Made by a program: the position numbers and the translations under genes. A DNA stretch of 64,000 nucleotides, from the NCBI GenBank assembly GCA_932521035.1, contig OW051493.1:10500001-10564000 (forward strand), in the 5' to 3' direction. This document shows, one piece after another, positions 49,935 to 62,944 of this stretch (its first letter is position 1; the number at the start of each line of letters is the position of its first letter). Source of the DNA: Oscheius dolichura (taxonomy: Eukaryota; Nematoda; Chromadorea; Rhabditida; Rhabditidae). A model generated the notes under the pieces. That model had not been told where the DNA came from. It searched no databases and worked only from the letters and a program-made list of their open reading frames with translations.

Positions 49935-51739
49935 GTGGCCAACGGATTCGACCATCAATTTTTTAGGGCTAACGGATTCTACCATTATTTTTGTAGGGCT
50001 AACGGATTTCTCCTTCCATTTTTTAGGGCTAACGGGTTCTACCATCAATTTTGTAGGGCTAACGGGTTCCTCCTTCCATTTTTTAGGGCTAACGGGTTCC
50101 TCCTTCCAGTTTTTTAGGGCTAACGGGTTCTTCCTTCAATTTTTTAGGGCTAACGGATTCCTCCTTCCATTTTTTAGGGCTAACGGATTCTACCATCAAT
50201 TTTTTAGGGCTAACGGATTCTACCATTAATTTTTTAGGGCTAACGGAATCTACCATCAATTTTTTAGGGCTAACGGATTCTACCATTAATTTTTTAGGGC
50301 TAACGGGTTCCTCCTTCCATTTTTTAGGGCTAACGGGTTCTTCCTTCAATTTTTTAGGGCTAACGGATTCCTCCTTCCATTTTTTAGGGCTAACGGATTC
50401 TACCATCAATTTTTTAGGGCTAACGGATTCTACCATTAATTTTTTGTGGCCAACGGATTCTACCATCAATTTTTTAGGGCTAACGGATTCTACCATCAAT
50501 TTTTTAGGGCTAACGGATTCTACCATTAATTTTGTAGGGCTAACGGGTTCTACCATCAATTTTTTAGGGCTAACGGGTTCTACCATCAATTTTTTAGGGC
50601 TAACGGGTTCTACCATCAATTTTTTAGGGCTAACGGATTCCTCCTTCTATTTTTTAGGGCTAACGGATTCTACCATTAATTTTTTAGGGCTAACGGATTC
50701 CTCCTTCTATTTTTTAGGGCTAACGGGTTCTACCATCAATTTTTTAGGGCTAACGGGTTCTACCATTAATTTTTTTGTGGCCAACGGATTCTACCATCAA
50801 TTTTTTAGGGCTAACGGATTCTACCATTAATTTTTTAGGGCTAACGGATTCTACCATTAATTTTGTAGGGCTAACGGGTTCTACCATCAATTTTTTAGGG
50901 CTAACGGATTCTACCATCAATTTTTTAGGGCTAACGGATTCCTCCTTCTATTTTTTAGGGCTAACGGGTTCTACCATCAATTTTTTAGGGCTAACGGGTT
51001 CTACCATTAATTTTTTTGTGGCCAACGGATTCTACCATCAATTTTTTAGGGCTAACGGATTCTACCATTAATTTTGTAGGGCTAACGGGTTCTACCATCA
51101 ATTTTTTAGGGCTAACGGATTCTACCATTAATTTTTTAGGGCTAACGGATTCTACCATTAATTTTTTAGGGCTAACGGAATCTACCATCAATTTTTTAGG
51201 GCTAACGGGTTCTACCATTAATTTTTTTGTGGCCAACGGATTCTACCATCAATTTTTTAGGGCTAACGGATTCTACCATCAATTTTTTAGGGCTAACGGA
51301 TTCTACCATTAATTTTGTAGGGCTAACGGGTTCTACCATCAATTTTTTAGGGCTAACGGGTTCTACCATCAATTTTTTAGGGCTAACGGGTTCTACCATC
51401 AATTTTTTAGGGCTAACGGATTCCTCCTTCTATTTTTTAGGGCTAACGGATTCTACCATTAATTTTTTAGGGCTAACGGATTCCTCCTTCCATTTTGTAG
51501 GGCTAACGGATTCTACCATCAATCTTGTAGGGCTAACGGATTCTACCATCAATTTTGTAGGGCTAACGGATTCTACCATCAATCTTGTAGGGCTAACGGA
51601 TTCTACCATCAATTTTTTAGGGCTAACGGAATCTACCATCAATTTTTTAGGGCTAACGGATTCTACCATTAATTTTTTAGGGCTAACGGGTTCTACCATC
51701 AATTTTTTAGGGCTAACGGGTTCTACCATTAATTTTTTT
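49935..51739. repeat. GTGGCC segments with a unique G insertion
   Basis: Segments run from GTGGCC units at 49,935, 50,446 (T6, in register), 50,777, 51,018 and 51,229. At 50,109 a G is inserted before the T6 tract, the only register shift in the window not tied to a T7 tract or a GTGGCC unit. Near 51,490-51,600 several T tracts are interrupted (TTTTGTAGGG, TCTTGTAGGG at 51,524 and 51,584). Confidence 0.82.
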
Positions 51740-53872
51740 GTGGCCAACGGATTCTACCATCAATTTTTTAGGGCTAACGGATTCTACCATCAATTTTTTA
51801 GGGCTAACGGATTCTACCATTAATTTTGTAGGGCTAACGGGTTCTACCATCAATTTTTTAGGGCTAACGGGTTCTACCATCAATTTTTTAGGGCTAACGG
51901 GTTCTACCATCAATTTTTTAGGGCTAACGGATTCCTCCTTCTATTTTTTAGGGCTAACGGATTCTACCATTAATTTTTTAGGGCTAACGGATTCCTCCTT
52001 CTATTTTTTAGGGCTAACGGGTTCTACCATCAATTTTTTAGGGCTAACGGGTTCTACCATTAATTTTTTTGTGGCCAACGGATTCTACCATCAATTTTTT
52101 AGGGCTAACGGATTCTACCATTAATTTTGTAGGGCTAACGGGTTCTACCATCAATTTTTTAGGGCTAACGGATTCTACCATCAATTTTTTAGGGCTAACG
52201 GATTCCTCCTTCTATTTTTTAGGGCTAACGGGTTCTACCATCAATTTTTTAGGGCTAACGGGTTCTACCATTAATTTTTTTGTGGCCAACGGATTCTACC
52301 ATCAATTTTTTAGGGCTAACGGATTCTACCATTAATTTTGTAGGGCTAACGGGTTCTACCATCAATTTTTTAGGGCTAACGGATTCTACCATTAATTTTT
52401 TAGGGCTAACGGATTCTACCATTAATTTTGTAGGGCTAACGGGTTCTACCATTAATTTTGTAGGGCTAACGGGTTCTACCATCAATTTTTTAGGGCTAAC
52501 GGGTTCTACCATCAATTTTTTAGGGCTAACGGATTCCTCCTTCTATTTTTTAGGGCTAACGGATTCTACCATTAATTTTTTAGGGCTAACGGATTCCTCC
52601 TTCTATTTTTTAGGGCTAACGGGTTCTACCATTAATTTTTTAGGGCTAACGGATTCGACCATCAATTTTTTAGGGCTAACGGATTCTACCATCAATTTTT
52701 TAGGGCTAGCGGATTCCTCCTTCCATTTTTTAGGGCTAACGGGTTCTTCCTTCAATTTTTTAGGGCTAACGGATTCCTCCTTCCATTGTTTAGGGCTAAC
52801 GGATTCTACCATCAATTTTTTAGGGCTAACGGATTCTACCATCAATTTTTTAGGGCTAACGGATTCTACCATCAATTTTTTAGGGCTAGCGGATTCCTCC
52901 TTCCATTTTTTAGGGCTAACGGATTCTACCATCAATTTTTTAGGGCTAACGGGTTCTTCCTTCAATTTTTTAGGGCTAACGGATTCTACCATCAATTTTT
53001 TAGGGCTAGCGGAATCTACCATCAATTTTTTAGGGCTAACGGATTCCTCCTTCCATTTTTTAGGGCTAACGGGTTCTTCCTTCAATTTTTTAGGGCTAAC
53101 GGATTCCTCCTTCCATTTTTTAGGGCTAACGGATTCTACCATCAATTTTTTAGGGCTAACGGATTCTACCATCAATTTTTTAGGGCTAGCGGATTCCTCC
53201 TTCCATTTTTTAGGGCTAACGGGTTCTTCCTTCAATTTTTTAGGGCTAACGGATTCCTCCTTCCATTTTTTAGGGCTAACGGATTCTACCATCAATTTTT
53301 TAGGGCTAACGGATTCTACCATCAATTTTTTAGGGCTAACGGATTCTACCATCAATTTTTTAGGGCTAGCGGATTCCTCCTTCCATTTTTTAGGGCTAAC
53401 GGGTTCTTCCTTCAATTTTTTAGGGCTAACGGATTCCTCCTTCCATTTTTTAGGGCTAACGGATTCTACCATCAATTTTTTAGGGCTAACGGAATCTACC
53501 ATCAATTTTTTAGGGCTAACGGATTCTACCATCAATTTTTTAGGGCTAACGGATTCTACCATCAATTTTTTAGGGCTAGCGGATTCCTCCTTCCATTTTT
53601 TAGGGCTAACGGATTCCTCCTTCCATTTTTTAGGGCTAACGGATTCTACCATCAATTTTTTAGGGCTAGCGGATTCCTCCTTCCATTTTTTAGGGCTAAC
53701 GGATTCCTCCTTCCATTTTTTAGGGCTAACGGATTCTACCATTAATTTTTTAGGGCTAACGGATTCTACCATTAATTTTTTAGGGCTAACGGATTCTACC
53801 ATTAATTTTTTAGGGCTAACGGGTTCTACCATCAATTTTTTAGGGCTAACGGGTTCTACCATTAATTTTTTT
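51740..53872. repeat. 2,133-bp HOR, copy 1
   Basis: Spacings are 331, 211 and 1,591 bp. The 1,591-bp segment is rich in GCTAGC-CTCCTTCC and TTCTTCCTTCAA units and carries one GGAATC pair of units. It differs from the two later copies by TTGTTTAGGG near 52,788 and by keeping AGGGCT at the site that reads AAGGCT in the others. Confidence 0.9.
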
Positions 53873-55890
53873 GTGGCCAACGGATTCTACCATCAATTTT
53901 TTAGGGCTAGCGGATTCCTCCTTCCATTTTTTAGGGCTAACGGATTCCTCCTTCCATTTTTTAGGGCTAACGGATTCTACCATTAATTTTTTAGGGCTAA
54001 CGGATTCTACCATTAATTTTTTAGGGCTAACGGGTTCTACCATCAATTTTTTAGGGCTAACGGGTTCTACCATTAATTTTTTTGTGGCCAACGGATTCTA
54101 CCATCAATTTTTTAGGGCTAACGGATTCTACCATTAATTTTGTAGGGCTAACGGATTCCTCCTTCTATTTTTTAGGGCTAACGGAATCTACCATCAATTT
54201 TTTAGGGCTAACGGATTCTACCATTAATTTTTTAGGGCTAACGGGTTCTACCATCAATTTTTTAGGGCTAACGGGTTCTACCATCAATTTTTTAGGGCTA
54301 ACGGATTCCTCCTTCTATTTTTTAGGGCTAACGGATTCTACCATTAATTTTTTAGGGCTAACGGATTCCTCCTTCTATTTTTTAGGGCTAACGGGTTCTA
54401 CCATCAATTTTTTAGGGCTAACGGATTCCTCCTTCTATTTTTTAGGGCTAACGGATTCTACCATTAATTTTTTAGGGCTAACGGATTCTACCATTAATTT
54501 TTTAGGGCTAACGGGTTCTACCATCAATTTTGTAGGGCTAACGGGTTCTACCATCAATTTTTTAGGGCTAACGGGTTCTACCATCAATTTTTTAGGGCTA
54601 ACGGATTCCTCCTTCTATTTTTTAGGGCTAACGGGTTCTACCATCAATTTTTTAGGGCTAACGGGTTCTACCATCAATTTTTTAGGGCTAACGGATTCCT
54701 CCTTCTATTTTTTAGGGCTAACGGATTCTACCATTAATTTTTTAGGGCTAACGGATTCCTCCTTCTATTTTTTAGGGCTAACGGGTTCTACCATCAATTT
54801 TTTAGGGCTAACGGATTCCTCCTTCTATTTTGTAGGGCTAACGGGTTCTACCATCAATTTTTTAGGGCTAACGGATTCTACCATTAATTTTTTAGGGCTA
54901 ACGGATTCTACCATTAATTTTGTAGGGCTAACGGGTTCTACCATTAATTTTGTAGGGCTAACGGGTTCTACCATCAATTTTTTAGGGCTAACGGATTCCT
55001 CCTTCTATTTTTTAGGGCTAACGGATTCTACCATTAATTTTTTAGGGCTAACGGGTTCTACCATCAATTTTGTAGGGCTAACGGGTTCTACCATCAATTT
55101 TTTAGGGCTAACGGGTTCTACCATCAATTTTTTAGGGCTAACGGATTCCTCCTTCTATTTTTTAGGGCTAACGGATTCTACCATTAATTTTTTAGGGCTA
55201 ACGGATTCCTCCTTCTATTTTTTAGGGCTAACGGGTTCTACCATTAATTTTTTAGGGCTAACGGATTCGACCATCAATTTTTTAGGGCTAACGGATTCTA
55301 CCATCAATTTTTTAGGGCTAACGGGTTCTACCATCAATTTTGTAGGGCTAACGGGTTCTACCATCAATTTTTTAGGGCTAACGGATTCTACCATTAATTT
55401 TTTAGGGCTAACGGATTCTACCATTAATTTTGTAGGGCTAACGGGTTCTACCATTAATTTTGTAGGGCTAACGGGTTCTACCATCAATTTTTTAGGGCTA
55501 ACGGATTCCTCCTTCTATTTTTTAGGGCTAACGGATTCTACCATTAATTTTTTAGGGCTAACGGATTCCTCCTTCTATTTTTTAGGGCTAACGGGTTCTA
55601 CCATTAATTTTTTTGTGGCCAACGGATTCTACCATCAATTTTTTAGGGCTAACGGATTCTACCATTATTTTTGTAGGGCCAACGGATTCCTCCTTCCATT
55701 TTTTAGGGCTAACGGGTTCTACCATCAATTTTGTAGGGCTAACGGGTTCCTCCTTCCATTTTTTAGGGCTAACGGGTTCTTCCATCAATTTTTTAGGGCT
55801 AGCGGATTCCTCCTTCCATTTTTTAGGGCTAACGGGTTCTTCCTTCAATTTTTTAGGGCTAACGGATTGTACCATCACTTTTTTAGGGCT
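53873..55890. repeat. Mixed GTGGCC segments (211 and 1,531 bp) and start of the next
   Basis: 53873-54083 follows HOR copy 1 exactly as 62945-63155 follows copy 3, so the duplication at offset 9,072 extends beyond the 2,133-bp unit. 54084-55614 is dominated by GGGTTCTACC, CATTAAT, TTTTGTAGGG and CCTTCTA units. Its counterpart from 63,156 is shorter: the GACC marker unit lies at 55,269 and 63,921, an offset of 8,652. Confidence 0.8.
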
Positions 55891-56310
55891 AACGGATTCT
55901 ACCATTAATTTTCTAGGGCTAACGGATTCTACCATCAATTTTGTAGGGCTAACGGATTCTACCATCAATTTTGTAGGGCTAACGGATTCTACCATTAATT
56001 TTCTAGGGCTAACGGATTCTACCATCAATTTTGTAGGGCTAACGGATTCTACCATCAATTTTGTAGGGCTAACGGATTCTACCATCAATTTTCTAGGGCT
56101 AACGGATTCTACCATCAATTTTGTAGGGCTAACGGATTCTACCATCAATCTTGTAGGGCTAACGGATTCTACCATCAATTTTGTAGGGCTAACGGATTCT
56201 ACCATCAATCTTGTAGGGCTAACGGATTCTACCATCAATTTTTTAGGGCGAACGGATTCTACCATCAATTTTTTAGGGCTAACGGATTCCACCATCAATT
56301 TTGTAGGGCT
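55891..56310. repeat. Microdomain of interrupted T tracts with 90- and 60-bp periods
   Basis: Nearly all T6 tracts are broken. TTTTCTAGGG units have C at 55,913, 56,003 and 56,093 (exact 90-bp period), separated by pairs of TTTTGTAGGG units. Then TCTTGTAGGG units have C at 56,150 and 56,210 (60-bp period). In the minus frame the tract change turns SPKK into SPRK, SPTK and SPTR. The 60-bp pattern is shared with 51,524 and 51,584. Confidence 0.9.
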
Positions 56311-58678
56311 AACGGGTTCCTCCTTCCATTTTTTAGGGCTAACGGGTTCTACCATCAATTTTGTAGGGCTAACGGGTTCCTCCTTCCATTTTTTAGGGCT
56401 AACGGGTTCTTCCATCAATTTTTTAGGGCTAGCGGATTCCTCCTTCCATTTTTTAGGGCTAACGGGTTCTTCCTTCAATTTTTTAGGGCTAACGGATTGT
56501 ACCATCACTTTTTTAGGGCTAACGGATTCTACCATTAATTTTTTAGGGCTAACGGGTTCCTCCTTCCATTTTTTAGGGCTAACGGGTTCTTCCTTCAATT
56601 TTTTAGGGCTAACGGATTCCTCCTTCCATTTTTTAGGGCTAACGGATTCTACCATCAATTTTTTAGGGCTAACGGATTCTACCATTAATTTTTTAGGGCT
56701 AACGGAATCTACCATCAATTTTTTAGGGCTAACGGATTCTACCATTAATTTTTTAGGGCTAACGGATTCTACCATTAATTTTTTGTGGCCAACGGATTCT
56801 ACCATCAATTTTTTAGGGCTAACGGATTCTACCATCAATTTTTTAGGGCTAACGGATTCTACCATTAATTTTGTAGGGCTAACGGGTTCTACCATCAATT
56901 TTTTAGGGCTAACGGGTTCTACCATCAATTTTTTAGGGCTAACGGGTTCTACCATCAATTTTTTAGGGCTAACGGATTCCTCCTTCTATTTTTTAGGGCT
57001 AACGGATTCTACCATTAATTTTTTAGGGCTAACGGATTCCTCCTTCTATTTTTTAGGGCTAACGGGTTCTACCATCAATTTTTTAGGGCTAACGGGTTCT
57101 ACCATTAATTTTTTTGTGGCCAACGGATTCTACCATCAATTTTTTAGGGCTAACGGATTCTACCATTAATTTTGTAGGGCTAACGGGTTCTACCATCAAT
57201 TTTTTAGGGCTAACGGATTCTACCATTAATTTTTTAGGGCTAACGGATTCTACCATTAATTTTGTAGGGCTAACGGGTTCTACCATCAATTTTTTAGGGC
57301 TAACGGATTCTACCATCAATTTTTTAGGGCTAACGGATTCCTCCTTCTATTTTTTAGGGCTAACGGGTTCTACCATCAATTTTTTAGGGCTAACGGGTTC
57401 TACCATTAATTTTTTTGTGGCCAACGGATTCTACCATCAATTTTTTAGGGCTAACGGATTCTACCATTAATTTTGTAGGGCTAACGGGTTCTACCATCAA
57501 TTTTTTAGGGCTAACGGATTCTACCATTAATTTTTTAGGGCTAACGGATTCTACCATTAATTTTGTAGGGCTAACGGGTTCTACCATTAATTTTGTAGGG
57601 CTAACGGGTTCTACCATCAATTTTTTAGGGCTAACGGGTTCTACCATCAATTTTTTAGGGCTAACGGATTCCTCCTTCTATTTTTTAGGGCTAACGGATT
57701 CTACCATTAATTTTTTAGGGCTAACGGATTCCTCCTTCTATTTTTTAGGGCTAACGGATTCTACCATTAATTTTTTAGGGCTAACGGATTCCTCCTTCTA
57801 TTTTTTAGGGCTAACGGGTTCTACCATTAATTTTTTAGGGCTAACGGATTCGACCATCAATTTTTTAGGGCTAACGGATTCTACCATCAATTTTTTAGGG
57901 CTAGCGGATTCCTCCTTCCATTTTTTAGGGCTAACGGGTTCTTCCTTCAATTTTTTAGGGCTAACGGATTCCTCCTTCCATTTTTTAGGGCTAACGGATT
58001 CTACCATCAATTTTTTAGGGCTAACGGATTCTACCATCAATTTTTTAGGGCTAGCGGATTCCTCCTTCCATTTTTTAGGGCTAACGGATTCTACCATCAA
58101 TTTTTTAGGGCTAACGGGTTCTTCCTTCAATTTTTTAGGGCTAACGGATTCTACCATCAATTTTTTAGGGCTAGCGGAATCTACCATCAATTTTTTAGGG
58201 CTAACGGATTCCTCCTTCCATTTTTTAGGGCTAACGGGTTCTTCCTTCAATTTTTTAGGGCTAACGGATTCCTCCTTCCATTTTTTAGGGCTAACGGATT
58301 CTACCATTAATTTTTTAGGGCTAACGGGTTCTACCATCAATTTTTTAGGGCTAACGGGTTCTACCATTAATTTTTTTGTGGCCAACGGATTCTACCATCA
58401 ATTTTTTAGGGCTAACGGATTCTACCATCAATTTTTTAGGGCTAACGGATTCTACCATTAATTTTGTAGGGCTAACGGGTTCTACCATCAATTTTTTAGG
58501 GCTAACGGATTCTACCATTAATTTTTTAGGGCTAACGGGTTCTACCATCAATTTTTTAGGGCTAACGGGTTCTACCATCAATTTTTTAGGGCTAACGGAT
58601 TCTACCATTAATTTTTTAGGGCTAACGGGTTCTACCATCAATTTTTTAGGGCTAACGGGTTCTACCATTAATTTTTTT
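56311..58678. repeat. GTGGCC segments up to the paired 2,133-bp HOR
   Basis: The stretch 56,311-56,540 repeats the units of about 55,711-55,900 (GGGTTCCTCC, TTCTTCCATCAA, ATTGTACC). A GTGGCC unit at 56,785 is in register. Segments from 57,116 (301) and 57,417 (961) follow the pattern of the 1.8-kb HOR start. The tail of the 961-bp segment is a shortened version of the 1,591-bp HOR segment, and 58378-58678 is a variant 301-bp segment with fewer CCTTCTA units. Confidence 0.78.
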
Positions 58679-60811
58679 GTGGCCAACGGATTCTACCATC
58701 AATTTTTTAGGGCTAACGGATTCTACCATCAATTTTTTAGGGCTAACGGATTCTACCATTAATTTTGTAGGGCTAACGGGTTCTACCATCAATTTTTTAG
58801 GGCTAACGGGTTCTACCATCAATTTTTTAGGGCTAACGGGTTCTACCATCAATTTTTTAGGGCTAACGGATTCCTCCTTCTATTTTTTAGGGCTAACGGA
58901 TTCTACCATTAATTTTTTAGGGCTAACGGATTCCTCCTTCTATTTTTTAGGGCTAACGGGTTCTACCATCAATTTTTTAGGGCTAACGGGTTCTACCATT
59001 AATTTTTTTGTGGCCAACGGATTCTACCATCAATTTTTTAGGGCTAACGGATTCTACCATTAATTTTGTAGGGCTAACGGGTTCTACCATCAATTTTTTA
59101 GGGCTAACGGATTCTACCATCAATTTTTTAGGGCTAACGGATTCCTCCTTCTATTTTTTAGGGCTAACGGGTTCTACCATCAATTTTTTAGGGCTAACGG
59201 GTTCTACCATTAATTTTTTTGTGGCCAACGGATTCTACCATCAATTTTTTAGGGCTAACGGATTCTACCATTAATTTTGTAGGGCTAACGGGTTCTACCA
59301 TCAATTTTTTAGGGCTAACGGATTCTACCATTAATTTTTTAGGGCTAACGGATTCTACCATTAATTTTGTAGGGCTAACGGGTTCTACCATTAATTTTGT
59401 AGGGCTAACGGGTTCTACCATCAATTTTTTAGGGCTAACGGGTTCTACCATCAATTTTTTAGGGCTAACGGATTCCTCCTTCTATTTTTTAGGGCTAACG
59501 GATTCTACCATTAATTTTTTAGGGCTAACGGATTCCTCCTTCTATTTTTTAAGGCTAACGGGTTCTACCATTAATTTTTTAGGGCTAACGGATTCGACCA
59601 TCAATTTTTTAGGGCTAACGGATTCTACCATCAATTTTTTAGGGCTAGCGGATTCCTCCTTCCATTTTTTAGGGCTAACGGGTTCTTCCTTCAATTTTTT
59701 AGGGCTAACGGATTCCTCCTTCCATTTTTTAGGGCTAACGGATTCTACCATCAATTTTTTAGGGCTAACGGATTCTACCATCAATTTTTTAGGGCTAACG
59801 GATTCTACCATCAATTTTTTAGGGCTAGCGGATTCCTCCTTCCATTTTTTAGGGCTAACGGATTCTACCATCAATTTTTTAGGGCTAACGGGTTCTTCCT
59901 TCAATTTTTTAGGGCTAACGGATTCTACCATCAATTTTTTAGGGCTAGCGGAATCTACCATCAATTTTTTAGGGCTAACGGATTCCTCCTTCCATTTTTT
60001 AGGGCTAACGGGTTCTTCCTTCAATTTTTTAGGGCTAACGGATTCCTCCTTCCATTTTTTAGGGCTAACGGATTCTACCATCAATTTTTTAGGGCTAACG
60101 GATTCTACCATCAATTTTTTAGGGCTAGCGGATTCCTCCTTCCATTTTTTAGGGCTAACGGGTTCTTCCTTCAATTTTTTAGGGCTAACGGATTCCTCCT
60201 TCCATTTTTTAGGGCTAACGGATTCTACCATCAATTTTTTAGGGCTAACGGATTCTACCATCAATTTTTTAGGGCTAACGGATTCTACCATCAATTTTTT
60301 AGGGCTAGCGGATTCCTCCTTCCATTTTTTAGGGCTAACGGGTTCTTCCTTCAATTTTTTAGGGCTAACGGATTCCTCCTTCCATTTTTTAGGGCTAACG
60401 GATTCTACCATCAATTTTTTAGGGCTAACGGAATCTACCATCAATTTTTTAGGGCTAACGGATTCTACCATCAATTTTTTAGGGCTAACGGATTCTACCA
60501 TCAATTTTTTAGGGCTAGCGGATTCCTCCTTCCATTTTTTAGGGCTAACGGATTCCTCCTTCCATTTTTTAGGGCTAACGGATTCTACCATCAATTTTTT
60601 AGGGCTAGCGGATTCCTCCTTCCATTTTTTAGGGCTAACGGATTCCTCCTTCCATTTTTTAGGGCTAACGGATTCTACCATTAATTTTTTAGGGCTAACG
60701 GATTCTACCATTAATTTTTTAGGGCTAACGGATTCTACCATTAATTTTTTAGGGCTAACGGGTTCTACCATCAATTTTTTAGGGCTAACGGGTTCTACCA
60801 TTAATTTTTTT
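58679..60811. repeat. 2,133-bp HOR, copy 2
   Basis: Spacings 331, 211 and 1,591 bp. It shares the private AAGGCT substitution (near 59,552) with the copy that follows directly. Otherwise it has the unit order of copy 1 at offset 6,939. Confidence 0.92.
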
Positions 60812-62944
60812 GTGGCCAACGGATTCTACCATCAATTTTTTAGGGCTAACGGATTCTACCATCAATTTTTTAGGGCTAACGGATTCTACCATTAATTTTG
60901 TAGGGCTAACGGGTTCTACCATCAATTTTTTAGGGCTAACGGGTTCTACCATCAATTTTTTAGGGCTAACGGGTTCTACCATCAATTTTTTAGGGCTAAC
61001 GGATTCCTCCTTCTATTTTTTAGGGCTAACGGATTCTACCATTAATTTTTTAGGGCTAACGGATTCCTCCTTCTATTTTTTAGGGCTAACGGGTTCTACC
61101 ATCAATTTTTTAGGGCTAACGGGTTCTACCATTAATTTTTTTGTGGCCAACGGATTCTACCATCAATTTTTTAGGGCTAACGGATTCTACCATTAATTTT
61201 GTAGGGCTAACGGGTTCTACCATCAATTTTTTAGGGCTAACGGATTCTACCATCAATTTTTTAGGGCTAACGGATTCCTCCTTCTATTTTTTAGGGCTAA
61301 CGGGTTCTACCATCAATTTTTTAGGGCTAACGGGTTCTACCATTAATTTTTTTGTGGCCAACGGATTCTACCATCAATTTTTTAGGGCTAACGGATTCTA
61401 CCATTAATTTTGTAGGGCTAACGGGTTCTACCATCAATTTTTTAGGGCTAACGGATTCTACCATTAATTTTTTAGGGCTAACGGATTCTACCATTAATTT
61501 TGTAGGGCTAACGGGTTCTACCATTAATTTTGTAGGGCTAACGGGTTCTACCATCAATTTTTTAGGGCTAACGGGTTCTACCATCAATTTTTTAGGGCTA
61601 ACGGATTCCTCCTTCTATTTTTTAGGGCTAACGGATTCTACCATTAATTTTTTAGGGCTAACGGATTCCTCCTTCTATTTTTTAAGGCTAACGGGTTCTA
61701 CCATTAATTTTTTAGGGCTAACGGATTCGACCATCAATTTTTTAGGGCTAACGGATTCTACCATCAATTTTTTAGGGCTAGCGGATTCCTCCTTCCATTT
61801 TTTAGGGCTAACGGGTTCTTCCTTCAATTTTTTAGGGCTAACGGATTCCTCCTTCCATTTTTTAGGGCTAACGGATTCTACCATCAATTTTTTAGGGCTA
61901 ACGGATTCTACCATCAATTTTTTAGGGCTAACGGATTCTACCATCAATTTTTTAGGGCTAGCGGATTCCTCCTTCCATTTTTTAGGGCTAACGGATTCTA
62001 CCATCAATTTTTTAGGGCTAACGGGTTCTTCCTTCAATTTTTTAGGGCTAACGGATTCTACCATCAATTTTTTAGGGCTAGCGGAATCTACCATCAATTT
62101 TTTAGGGCTAACGGATTCCTCCTTCCATTTTTTAGGGCTAACGGGTTCTTCCTTCAATTTTTTAGGGCTAACGGATTCCTCCTTCCATTTTTTAGGGCTA
62201 ACGGATTCTACCATCAATTTTTTAGGGCTAACGGATTCTACCATCAATTTTTTAGGGCTAGCGGATTCCTCCTTCCATTTTTTAGGGCTAACGGGTTCTT
62301 CCTTCAATTTTTTAGGGCTAACGGATTCCTCCTTCCATTTTTTAGGGCTAACGGATTCTACCATCAATTTTTTAGGGCTAACGGATTCTACCATCAATTT
62401 TTTAGGGCTAACGGATTCTACCATCAATTTTTTAGGGCTAGCGGATTCCTCCTTCCATTTTTTAGGGCTAACGGGTTCTTCCTTCAATTTTTTAGGGCTA
62501 ACGGATTCCTCCTTCCATTTTTTAGGGCTAACGGATTCTACCATCAATTTTTTAGGGCTAACGGAATCTACCATCAATTTTTTAGGGCTAACGGATTCTA
62601 CCATCAATTTTTTAGGGCTAACGGATTCTACCATCAATTTTTTAGGGCTAGCGGATTCCTCCTTCCATTTTTTAGGGCTAACGGATTCCTCCTTCCATTT
62701 TTTAGGGCTAACGGATTCTACCATCAATTTTTTAGGGCTAGCGGATTCCTCCTTCCATTTTTTAGGGCTAACGGATTCCTCCTTCCATTTTTTAGGGCTA
62801 ACGGATTCTACCATTAATTTTTTAGGGCTAACGGATTCTACCATTAATTTTTTAGGGCTAACGGATTCTACCATTAATTTTTTAGGGCTAACGGGTTCTA
62901 CCATCAATTTTTTAGGGCTAACGGGTTCTACCATTAATTTTTTT
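60812..62944. repeat. 2,133-bp HOR, copy 3
   Basis: Head-to-tail with copy 2 and, by eye, the same unit order throughout, including AAGGCT (near 61,685). It is followed by the same 211-bp segment as copy 1. Copies 2 and 3 look like the most recent kilobase-scale duplication in the window. Confidence 0.92.
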
